From positions 8,724,001-8,788,000 of the forward strand of contig NZ_CP064689.1 in NCBI RefSeq assembly GCF_023100945.1: 64,000 bases of DNA, given 5' to 3'. Below, in pieces: positions 53,599-61,632 of this stretch. A program made the translations under genes and the position numbers. Below the pieces are notes generated by a model. That model was not told where the DNA came from. It ran no database searches and worked only from the letters and a program-made list of their open reading frames with translations. The number at the start of each line of letters is the position of its first letter. Position 1 is the stretch's first letter. Source of the DNA: Bradyrhizobium sp. 200 (GTDB lineage Bacteria > Pseudomonadota > Alphaproteobacteria > Rhizobiales > Xanthobacteraceae).

Positions 53599-53998
53599 GG
53601 CGATGGCTCGATTGCGGTGCGACTATAACCCCTTCCAGGCATCAATTGCTGCAGTCCCTGCCGCTATCCGGCACCGTCGTTCAGACCAAGTCGCGCCAAA
53701 TGTCCAAAGCGGATTTGACCAGAACATAAGAGGTCGCCAGCGGAAAGTCAGCTTACAAGTTAGTCATTCAAGGCTGTTTGAAGTGCTCGCATTGCAAGCG
53801 CCGAAAAAAGGCGCAGTTTGCTGCAACGCATGAGTCCGCTTATGGCCCCTTAACCGACATGCCGAGCTAGTCGGCAGATGTCCGCCGTCGGGCGCAAAGC
53901 AGAAGTGCCAGCAAGTCCGAGCGACGTCGCATTTTGACCCAAAGCCGACAACGCAGTGCCGCATGTTGAACGTCGGCAGGATGCCGGACCCACTGCTT
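53599..53998. other. Intergenic region with a repeat
   Basis: About 53830-53947 is a diverged dispersed repeat (GAGTCCGCTTATGGCCCC, GCAGATGTCCGCCGTCGGG, CGCATTTTGACCC). No gene is supported. Confidence 0.45.
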
Positions 53999-54994
53999 CT
54001 ACAGTCGCAGCCTTCGTTTAAGGAAGGAAACCGCATCAGTGATCGATTGTGTGCGGACTGCCGCATCAAAGCCCATCCAATAGCCGGGCGCTGCTGCGAT
54101 GCAGGCGCCAAATGCAACCGGGTCGAAGGGCTTCGCTTCGTTATCGATGAGCAGGGCCGGCCGTTTTGGCCCGAGCAGAAGGAGCGGACATTTTTTCGTA
54201 CTGACCAAGTCCGGGTAGGAGCGCGCGCCCGGGAGGTCGGGAAAAGTCCAGCCATGGTAGGCGCCTGGGTAGATCACGGTGTCGATGGGGGCCGGCGCCC
54301 CCGCTGCCCGCGCGTAGCCAAGATAGCTCTCGATTTTTGCCAGGGGCAAATTGTCGTCTTTCCCGCCAAGCAGCATAAGCACGGGGGAGCCAGTGTAGGC
54401 CCCGGGCTCGGCGACCGCGCCAAAAGTTCCGCCGGGATAGAATGCAACGTGCGCGGCAAACCGGGCGGGGCCGGGAATGAGCGCCAATCTCAGCGTCTCG
54501 AATGACGTAAGGTGCGCTATTTCAGCGCCATAGGAGAAGCCGATGATCGCAATGCGCTCTGCATCGATGCGGCTTTCGCCCGAAAGAAACCGAAGCGCGG
54601 CGAATGCGTCCGCAACGCCAGGCAGCAAGTAGCCTGGCGATCCTTGCAGCGCTGTGCCCGTGGTCCCGCGCGCGGCAAAACTATCATAGGTCAGTGTGGT
54701 GAAGCCTGCCTTGCGCAGTTCGGCCGCGACATAGCCTTCGTTGGACTCACGATAGCCGGAGAGACCGTGAACGACGATCACGGCGGGATAGCGATCCGTC
54801 GCCTGCTCGGGAAAGCTGAGGCTGGCCTTGACCGTCACCGCTCCAACCGCGGGCCCTCGCGCCAAAAGTTGGCGTATGTCGCTGTAGGTGGAAGATTGAA
54901 GCGTGATCGTGCGCGTGCCCGCTTGCGTCTGACAGTTACCGGCCGATGCCTGCAACGCAAGCGTCGCTATCAACGCGTATAGAGTCCTGTGCAT
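53999..54994 (-). CDS. Exported dienelactone-hydrolase-like protein
   Basis: 331 residues. Signal peptide (ALIATLALQASAGNCQ) followed by an alpha/beta-hydrolase domain of the DLH type. VIVVHGLSGYRESNEG is the oxyanion region, IIGFSYGAEIAHL the nucleophile elbow (Ser), LLGGKDDNLPLAKIE the Asp and YPGAYHGWTFP the His. Ser replaces the Cys of true dienelactone hydrolase, so an esterase is likelier. Confidence 0.88.
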   Translation of the reverse strand: MHRTLYALIATLALQASAGNCQTQAGTRTITLQSSTYSDIRQLLARGPAVGAVTVKASLSFPEQATDRYPAVIVVHGLSGYRESNEGYVAAELRKAGFTTLTYDSFAARGTTGTALQGSPGYLLPGVADAFAALRFLSGESRIDAERIAIIGFSYGAEIAHLTSFETLRLALIPGPARFAAHVAFYPGGTFGAVAEPGAYTGSPVLMLLGGKDDNLPLAKIESYLGYARAAGAPAPIDTVIYPGAYHGWTFPDLPGARSYPDLVSTKKCPLLLLGPKRPALLIDNEAKPFDPVAFGACIAAAPGYWMGFDAAVRTQSITDAVSFLKRRLRL

Positions 54995-55100
54995 GTGAGC
55001 CCAATCACGCCGCTATGATGGGGTAAACCTACCTGCCAATCCTGCGAATGCCACGTCCGTCTGTGGTTCGTAGTCGACCACTTGGCCGCCCAAGCGCACG

Positions 55101-55204
55101 GCGGCTTTTGGCACCTTTGAGACATGCCGACGGACTCTGAACTTGTCTGCTTATCGGGGTAGACCGGAAGTGCTCGGCGCTCCGTCAGAACGACGCGAAT
55201 GACC
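55101..55204 (+). repeat. Dispersed repeat, near-complete copy
   Basis: GCACCTTTGAGACATGCCGA, TTGTCTGCTTATCGGGG, TAGACCGGAAGTGC, GTCAGAACGACGCGAATGACC. Confidence 0.7.
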
Positions 55205-55319
55205 GGTTACCATTCAGCGGCCTGAAGCTGAACTAGAATGGTGTGAAGCCGTGCGCCTCTAGCATCCGATGGATTGCCCTTCGACTAATAACGAGGTGCA
55301 GGATCTGTTTGCGAAACTG

Positions 55320-55508
55320 TTAGAAAAACGATTTGACCGTCAGCCCTGCTGCGCGGGCATCCTGTATGAATGTATGCGCTTCCTCATTGGACATTGTAAG
55401 GTCAACGCCGCCGAGGAATTTCTCTCCTTTGGGTGTGTTCGCACGGAACGTCGTCTCGTGTCTGCCTATATGAACCGTATAATCAATGTCGCTTGGTGCT
55501 TCGGGCAT
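55320..55508 (-). CDS. Small hypothetical protein, 62 residues
   Basis: ATG at 55508 follows GAGGAGG. The sequence (DIDYTVHIGRHETTFRANTP, GVDLTMSNEEAHTFIQDARA) is a small alpha/beta protein, genuine in composition. Function unknown. Confidence 0.65.
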   Translation of the reverse strand: MPEAPSDIDYTVHIGRHETTFRANTPKGEKFLGGVDLTMSNEEAHTFIQDARAAGLTVKSFF

Positions 55509-55665
55509 GGCATCCTCCTCGATCCCGAAGCGAGTATATTGTGTCCATTTCAACCGGTCCTACAAGGCGGCAATTGCGAGATAACGCTGCGGCGCGGTCG
55601 ATCGTGATTGTGGGGTGAAGAATCGTGCTCAGTATATCCGCGGGCAAACCTGCCGTATTGGCCCG

Positions 55666-55766
55666 CTTGTGGTAGCTTTGAGACATGCCCGCCTATCCTA
55701 GGAATGTCCGTTCGTCGGGATAAACCGGAAGTCGCCGTAGTCCGGCCAGACCGACGCGAATGACCC
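55666..55766 (+). repeat. Dispersed repeat, uninterrupted copy
   Basis: GCTTTGAGACATGCCCGCCT, GGAATGTCCGTTCGTCGGG, AAACCGGAAGTCGCCG, CAGACCGACGCGAATGACCC. Useful as the empty-site reference for both the intron and the IS30 insertion. Confidence 0.7.
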
Positions 55767-55942
55767 GTTGCGGAAGTCGGCGTGGTCTCGCTGGCGGTTA
55801 AGTGCGGCGCTAACCCTCATGCGCAAACCGGATCAGAGGTTGTAGGATCCGCTAGGGTCCACACCCGAGGAGCAACAGCATGACCCCACACGTCCCCGAG
55901 GAATTTTCAACCAGGTTGATCAACTGAAGTCCCTTCGTGATT

Positions 55943-56050
55943 ATGGGCAACACTATGCCGCTCCGAGATCCTGATGAAGAGGATGAGGACGAAGAGGAAG
56001 AGAACCGTGCCGACGAACCGCCGGTCGTTCGCGAGCCGGACGAAGACTAG
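55943..56050 (+). CDS. Small acidic protein, 35 residues
   Basis: MGNTMPLRDPDEEDEDEEEE, then NRADEPPVVREPDED and TAG. Two in-frame ATGs (55943 and 55955). A very acidic peptide recalling a recurrent small Bradyrhizobium protein. No function known. Confidence 0.6.
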   Translation: MGNTMPLRDPDEEDEDEEEENRADEPPVVREPDED

Positions 56051-56449
56051 GATGGGCTGAGTTTCGGAAATAGTTGGCGGATTCGGAGAGCGTAATTGCT
56101 CGGAGGATATTTGCTCCACCGCAATCCCTGGCTTGTTCGAGGCGCATCCGGGCGTTTGGGACAGCGACCCGACCCGATCCGGATCGGCAGACTGGAACGC
56201 TCTTGATGACGATGATGCCGACGTCGAGGCGCCTCCCTGCAAAGAAGGGGCTGCGAGGTCGTGTTGAAGCCGACACCCGAGACAATTCAGATTGTTCAAC
56301 CAGTCGCGCGCAAAGAGAAACGGACTCTTTCACGTGACCTGTTGATAGAAATGCCTGGTGAAACCGTGTATCCACGTTGGATCAGCCGGATTGACGCTAC
56401 GCTCATTGTTTTGTTTTGACCGTTGCGTCGTCGGTTTCGACGGTGCACG
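56051..56449. other. Noncoding stretch
   Basis: No supported gene or repeat was recognised. Confidence 0.35.
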
Positions 56450-57098
56450 CCGTTGAGGATACTCGCAAGGTGAGGCTGGTGTCCTTCGGCCTTTTCGGCG
56501 ATCAAGGCGTGTTTAGAAGCGAGGCGACCGGCGCAGCACGGGGTCGTAGCGGGCCGTTTCGGGGGCTGCCCCGATCAACGTGCAATACAATTCGAAGAAA
56601 GGTGGAGGTGCAACGATCGAGGGCCTGGCCATGTCCTTGCACGCGACGGCCAACGGAATGGACGCCAACAACGACATTCTGTTTTTGATTCTCACCTCGC
56701 ACGGCTCCTTGCGGTGAAAGCGGGGCAGCTTACGCAAACGCTCACCCGTCTAATCTCGCCAACATGCTGGCGCGGACCGGCATGCGAACAAGGTAGTGGT
56801 CATTTCGGCCTGCTATTCCGGGGTCATTATCCCTCGTCTTGCGAACCCCGATACGCTGGCAATCACAGCGGCCGATGCCGACCATCCATCGTTCGGCTGC
56901 CGGGACAAAGCCAAATGGACCTATTTCGGCAACGCCTTTTTTAGTGTGGCACTCCGGCAAGCTAAAAGCCTGAAGGACGCCTTTGTTGTTGCGCGCTCGC
57001 TCGTCAAAAAGCGAGAAATGCGCGAGCGCTCCGAGCCGTCGAATCCCCTAATGGCAGGCGGCGAAAACGTGCAGCCGTTGCTCATTTCGCGTCCTTGA
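56450..57098 (+). pseudogene. Peptidase C13-like protein, several frameshifts
   Basis: Pieces in all three frames line up as one C13 (legumain-like) protein: VSFGLFGDQGVFRSEATGAA, VQYNSKKGGGATIEGLAMSL, MDANNDILFLILTSHGS with the catalytic His, then KVVVISACYSGVIIPRLANP with the catalytic Cys, SFGCRDKAKWTYFGNAFF, to the stop at 57096. Most of the N-terminal part is absent or degenerate. Membrane-anchored C13 proteins of this type are common in Rhizobiales. Confidence 0.7.
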
Positions 57099-57485
57099 GC
57101 GACCGGCCGCCTTCGCGGCCGACGCCTGTGTGCCGAAAACCGCATCCGTATTGATCTAATGACCGGAGCGCGCCGCATGTCTGCCAACAGCACTTTTTGA
57201 AAGGCAACCATACCTCATTTGGGCTTGGCTGGTTGCCGCAGCACTAATTTGGCCGGGGACCGTAGTAGCCAGCGGCGTAGGCGCGATCTTAAGGCCGTTC
57301 GGCGCTGGAATTATGTTTACGCGAATCGGCGCCTTATGCCTTCTATGTTGCGTATCTCACTAGCGGCGCGGCTGCGCTCCTTGCCGTATCCCCTTGTCTT
57401 GAAAATAGGAGGATGAACTAGGAAACCATCGCGAGCCGGCGCGTTGGTATTCGCATAAGTGACGCTACGATGGGGAGGACTTTCC
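57099..57485. other. Region with remains of a small membrane protein
   Basis: From about 57195 one frame reads PYLIWAWLVAAALIWPGTVV and another AFYVAYLTSGAAALLAVSP, consistent with a frameshifted two-span membrane protein ending at 57415. Family unknown. Confidence 0.35.
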
Positions 57486-57763
57486 GTGCGAACCACAATG
57501 GTTGCGATGCTTGTGGCGAGCGGAACCATGATCACGCTGCCAGCGCTGGCGCAGCAGCAGCCGGCACCGAACCCACAAATGCAGGAGGAGGCTGACAAGG
57601 GCGCCAAGACCCGCCAGTCCGGTGAGTCGGGGTATGTCGGCGAGCAGGAAAAGCCCGGTGCTTCCGCCCGCCCCCTGGAAAGACTGACTCTCCTCCGCCG
57701 ACAACGGGCCCAGCCACGGGCACCTCAACCGGGGCGACAGGCAGCGGTGAAAAGCCGCGCTGA
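57486..57763 (+). pseudogene. Exported Pro/Thr-rich small protein, frameshifted
   Basis: GTG at 57486 follows GGAGG. A signal peptide (MVAMLVASGTMITLPALA) then QQQPAPNPQMQEEADKGAKT. After a one-base shift near 57668 the tail becomes GKTDSPPPTTGPATGTSTGA and stops at 57761. The unshifted frame runs on to 57809 as an Arg-rich tail that looks spurious. Confidence 0.55.
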
Positions 57764-57886
57764 GCCTTCTGGAGGTGTAGCACGACTGAGCGTAACCTCC
57801 TCTTTCTGACGCGGGGTTCATTACCCTTGCCGTCAAGCGCCGAGGGCGACTGAGATCCAGGCTCACAGCGGAGCTGGAGAAGACAA

Positions 57887-58472
57887 ATGCGGTGTCCGAA
57901 GCAAACGCGACGCTCGCTTCTTTTGACGACGCTCGCCACCGGAGCGTTTCTGACGGGGCGAAGGTTCGCTGCGGCACAAGAAGATCAGCCCGGCAGCAGC
58001 GACCGACCGAAGAAAGGCGATCTTCTTGTTATCTCCGAAGGCGAACGCGTTGGCGCCGTCATCGCGCCCGATGACGTGAAGCTCGGCGAACCGCCACTGC
58101 ACGCTTGGCCAAAGGACCCCAAGACTTCGGTCGTCCGCAACGGCTCGCGGTTGAACGAGATCCTAGTCATAAGGCTTGATCCCGGCGAACTGGATGAGGA
58201 GACACGATCACGCTCCGCTGACGGCATCGCAGCCTATTCGGTGATTTGCACTCACGCCGGATTTCCCGTCTCGGAGTGGGTGAAGGTAGGGAGGCGACAA
58301 GGACATTCTGAAATGTCCTTGTCACAACTGCGAGTTCAACCCCGGGAAAGCGCGCAAGTCGTGTTCGGGCCTGCCCCGACGTTTGGCCGCGCTTCCGAAG
58401 CAGATCACCGACGGTTCCCTGACGGTCGCTGGAACTTTTGTAGGAAAGGTAGGTGACCAGCGGGCCAAATAA
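57887..58472 (+). pseudogene. Rieske 2Fe-2S protein, frameshifted paralogue
   Basis: Exported leader (TRRSLLLTTLATGAFLTG), then a domain parallel to the intact Rieske protein at 60.8 kb: LHAWPKDPKTSVVRNGSRLN, ADGIAAYSVICTHAGFPVSE with the first C-x-H pair. The frame then shifts; another frame gives DKDILKCPCHNCEFNPGKAR with the second C-x-x-H and, after a further shift, LAALPKQITDGSLTVAGTFV to TAA at 58470. Two indels inactivate it as read. It precedes the PQQ dehydrogenase by about 70 bases. Confidence 0.75.
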
Positions 58473-58543
58473 GTCAACAAGATCGGATCTGTTTTCGCAC
58501 TGCCAAAGAAACAAAGCGAAGTGGACCAGGGAGGGTGTCGCCT

Positions 58544-60274
58544 ATGACTATGAAGCAATGGCTCTTATCGAGCTCTGTCGCATTGACATGCCTCGTTTCG
58601 ACCGCCGCGGTCGCCGGAGCGATTGAGAAATACAGTCCGGTGACCGCAGCCCGGCTGGAAAATCCGGAGCCGGGCAACTGGCTGATGACGCGCGGCAGCT
58701 ACAAGGGATGGAGCTACAGCTCGCTCGATCAGATCAACACCAGCAACGTGAGGTCGCTGGTGCCGGTGTGGAGCTTCTCCACTGGTGTGGATGAAGGTCA
58801 CGAAGCGCCGCCGATCGTGAACAACGGAGTGATGTTCATCTCGACGCCGTACAGCCAGGTGATCGCGCTGGATGCCGCCACAGGCGATCTGCTCTGGCGC
58901 TACAAGCCCAAGCTTCCCGCAGGGTTCAGCGCCCTGCACAACACCAACCGTGGCGTGGCGCTGTACGGCGACAAGGTTTATCACGCCGGGCTCGACGCCG
59001 TGCTGGTCGCGCTCGACGCCAAGACCGGCAAGGTCGTCTGGGAGGCGAAGGTCGAGGATTGGAAGACCGGCTATTACATGACCATGGCGCCCCTGGTGGT
59101 GAAGGGCAAGATTCTGGTCGGCGTGGCGGGCGGCGAGTTCGGCGTGCGCGGCTTTGTGCAAGCATTCGACGCCGAATCCGGCAAGTCGGTGTGGAAGACC
59201 TACACGGTTCCGGCACCCGGCGAGCCGGGAAGCGATACCTGGCAGAAGCCCGACACCTGGAAGACCGGCGGGGCCTCCACCTGGATGACCGGCAACTATG
59301 ACGCCGAGTCCAACACGATCTATTGGGGGACCGGCAACGGCTCGCCATGGTTCGGCGATCAGCGGCCGGGCGACAACCTGTACACCGCCTCCACGGTCGC
59401 GCTCGATGGCGATACCGGCAAGCTGAAGGGCTATTTCCAGTACCATCAGAACGAGTCGTGGGACTGGGACGAGATGAATGCCCCGTTGCTGGTGGACTTC
59501 CAGAGGGACGGCGTCACCACCAAGGGCCTGCTGAAGGTGGCGCGCAACGGCTACCTGTACTGGCTCAAGCGCAATCCGGACGGCGGGATCTCCTACATCA
59601 ATGCCCAGGCCTACGTGCCGCAGAACGTCTTCAAGAGCATCGATCCGAAGACCGGGCGGCCCGAGGTCGACATGGCCCACAAGCCGGCCACCGGCAAGGC
59701 GGCCCAGTTCTGCCCCGGCCTGTGGGGCGGCAAGGACTGGCCGTTCGATGCCTATAACCCGAAGACCGGAATGATCTACATTCCGTCCAACGAGAACCAC
59801 TGCAACAACCTGGAAGGCAAGGTCGAGGAGCGCGTTCCCGGACAGTGGTGGACGGGCGTTGCCATCCCGGATCTGCACTTCTCGGTCGACACGAAGGCGG
59901 GCTTCTACGGCGAGCTCCAGGCGTACGACGTCGACAGCGGCAAGCGGGTTTGGCGCAACCTGTATTCGAGCTCGATGATGTGGGGCTCGGTACTTACCAC
60001 CGGCGGCGGCCTGCTCTTCACGGGCGGCACCAACGACCGCGAGTTCCGCGCCTACGATGCCAAGACCGGCGAGCAGCTTTGGCACTTCAAGACCAACTCC
60101 GGTATCATCGCGCCGCCTTCGACCTACGAGGTCAACGGCGTGCAATATGTGGCGGTGCAGTCCGGCTGGGGGGTCGACGCGGCCTTCCAGCAGGGGCTGA
60201 TGAGCGAGCTGGTAGGTTGGCAGAAGGACGTACCGCAGGGCGGCGTCGTCTGGGTTTTCGCCGTCTCCAGGTGA
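58544..60274 (+). CDS. PQQ-dependent alcohol dehydrogenase, probably lanthanide-type
   Basis: 576 residues. Signal peptide (LLSSSVALTCLVSTAAVAGA), then an eight-bladed quinoprotein propeller with tryptophan-docking repeats (ALDAATGDLLWRYKP, ALDAKTGKVVWEAKV, AYDAKTGEQLWHFKT). Asp307-Trp-Asp309 (ESWDWDEMN) matches the Asp-x-Asp of lanthanide-dependent XoxF/ExaF-like enzymes, where Ca enzymes lack the second Asp. The vicinal Cys-Cys of MxaF/XoxF is not seen. There is no C-terminal heme domain, so an external electron acceptor is needed. GGAGG precedes the ATG at 58544. Confidence 0.92.
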   Translation: MTMKQWLLSSSVALTCLVSTAAVAGAIEKYSPVTAARLENPEPGNWLMTRGSYKGWSYSSLDQINTSNVRSLVPVWSFSTGVDEGHEAPPIVNNGVMFISTPYSQVIALDAATGDLLWRYKPKLPAGFSALHNTNRGVALYGDKVYHAGLDAVLVALDAKTGKVVWEAKVEDWKTGYYMTMAPLVVKGKILVGVAGGEFGVRGFVQAFDAESGKSVWKTYTVPAPGEPGSDTWQKPDTWKTGGASTWMTGNYDAESNTIYWGTGNGSPWFGDQRPGDNLYTASTVALDGDTGKLKGYFQYHQNESWDWDEMNAPLLVDFQRDGVTTKGLLKVARNGYLYWLKRNPDGGISYINAQAYVPQNVFKSIDPKTGRPEVDMAHKPATGKAAQFCPGLWGGKDWPFDAYNPKTGMIYIPSNENHCNNLEGKVEERVPGQWWTGVAIPDLHFSVDTKAGFYGELQAYDVDSGKRVWRNLYSSSMMWGSVLTTGGGLLFTGGTNDREFRAYDAKTGEQLWHFKTNSGIIAPPSTYEVNGVQYVAVQSGWGVDAAFQQGLMSELVGWQKDVPQGGVVWVFAVSR

Positions 60275-60388
60275 GTCCATCTTCGTTCGCGACCGGCCGC
60301 CAGCAATGGCGGCCGGTTTCTCGGCCGGCTGGGTTTCGTTGTCTTGTCAAGGAACCTGATCGGGCCTCACCCGTTGGGAATTCTGACG

Positions 60389-60844
60389 ATGCACCATGTT
60401 CGAGCAGGATCGCTGCTGATACGCTTCTCTGCCTTTGCACTGATCGCCGCGCTGGCGACCTCTCCGGCGTCGCTGGGGTTCGAACGGGCGCGGGCCGATG
60501 AATCGCCCGCCTACGCGGTCGAGGTGACCGACGTTTCCGCCAAGGTCGGCGAGCCGGCCGTGCTGCACGCCACGTTGCGCATTCGCGACGGCTACCGCGT
60601 TCTCCAGGGCTACAACAATCGCGTGATCGAGCTCTCGTCGATTGACGATGGGGTGGCGTTCGAGCGTCGCGTGGTGCGAGGCACCATTCGGGAGGGCGGG
60701 CTCGACTTCGCAATCGGCGTGCGGGCCATAAAGCCCGGCAGACACCCGATCAACGGCTATTTCAGGGTCGGCTACATCCATGGCCCCGACGAGTTGGCAA
60801 TGGTGTCGCTGCGCCTGATCGCGAACGTCAATGGAACCGAATAA
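60389..60844 (+). CDS. Exported hypothetical protein of the PQQ dehydrogenase cluster
   Basis: 151 residues with a signal peptide (to about ARA-DE) and a beta-rich domain (YAVEVTDVSAKVGEPAVLHA, GRHPINGYFRVGYIHGPDEL). It is placed between the PQQ dehydrogenase and the Rieske protein, overlapping the latter's ATG by its stop (TAATG). Possibly a carrier or chaperone in the same electron path; unproven. Confidence 0.75.
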   Translation: MHHVRAGSLLIRFSAFALIAALATSPASLGFERARADESPAYAVEVTDVSAKVGEPAVLHATLRIRDGYRVLQGYNNRVIELSSIDDGVAFERRVVRGTIREGGLDFAIGVRAIKPGRHPINGYFRVGYIHGPDELAMVSLRLIANVNGTE

Positions 60845-61440
60845 TGGAACGAGTGGGCCACATGCCTTGCGATGATTGGCTGCACTGTCGCCGCTACAAT
60901 CGTCGAACGATCCTCGGGCTGGCGCTTGCGCCACTGCTGTTGGCCGATCCCGCGCGCACGGCCGAGGAGGGCGAGAGCGCCAAGCCCCCGGCGCCAGACG
61001 ATCGCTTCGTGTTTCTGACCGGTCCGAAGAAGGGACAGGTGGTGCGGGCCGAGGACCTTGCGGTCGGCGGCCCGCAGGTGCAGGCCTATCCGATGGCTCC
61101 GGACGGCACGGTGCGCAGCGACAGCCGCCTCAATCTGGTGATCCTGGCGAGGTTCGACCCCACCGCACTGAGCGATGAGACGCGGGCGCGCGCCGCAGAC
61201 GGCGTCGTTGCCTATTCGGCGATCTGCACGCACCAAGGCTGCCCAGTGAACAGGTGGTCGAAGGAGCGCAACGCGTTCGCCTGCTCCTGCCACGCCTCCA
61301 TCTTCGATCCCACAAATGCCGCCGAGGTGATCGATGGGCCGGCTCCGCGTCCGCTTGCTGCGCTCGGGCTGAAGCTCAAGGACGACGTCGTGATGGTCGC
61401 TTCGACCTTTTCGGGCCACGTCGGCGTCACGCAAAGCTGA
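60844..61440 (+). CDS. Tat-type exported Rieske 2Fe-2S protein
   Basis: 198 residues. Leader with twin arginines (NRRTILGLALAPLLLAD) and a Rieske domain: ICTHQGCPVNRW (C-x-H-x-x-C) and FACSCHASIFDP (C-x-C-H), giving two Cys and two His ligands. The rest (VQAYPMAPDGTVRSDSRLNL) parallels the broken paralogue at 57.9 kb. Likely passes electrons between the PQQ dehydrogenase and a periplasmic cytochrome, inferred from linkage. Confidence 0.9.
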   Translation: MERVGHMPCDDWLHCRRYNRRTILGLALAPLLLADPARTAEEGESAKPPAPDDRFVFLTGPKKGQVVRAEDLAVGGPQVQAYPMAPDGTVRSDSRLNLVILARFDPTALSDETRARAADGVVAYSAICTHQGCPVNRWSKERNAFACSCHASIFDPTNAAEVIDGPAPRPLAALGLKLKDDVVMVASTFSGHVGVTQS

Positions 61441-61529
61441 TCCGCGCCTCACGGGGTCTGGGTCCTTGCTCTCAAGAAGTAGCGGCTGCGCCTGGATGGC
61501 GCGACTGTCGCTTTGACGCATGAATGAGA

Positions 61530-61565
61530 AAACGTGGCGGATGATCGAATCCGCCACGTTTTTTG
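61530..61565 (+). terminator. Rho-independent terminator
   Basis: AACGTGGCGGA-TGATCGAA-TCCGCCACGTT is a perfect 11-bp stem followed by a T-run (TTTTTT). It ends the PQQ-Rieske transcript. Because the stem is followed by T and preceded by AAAA, it can also serve the convergent gene. Confidence 0.88.
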
Positions 61566-61632
61566 TTGGTTTCGCCTGATCTGCCAGAATCCTCGGTCCG
61601 GAGCAGGCGGACCGATGTCTCCGAGCCTCATC

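Noticed and set aside
58565..60280. 571-codon minus-strand open frame opposite the PQQ dehydrogenase
   Set aside because: Antisense artefact of a high-GC gene. The opposite strand encodes a clear quinoprotein.
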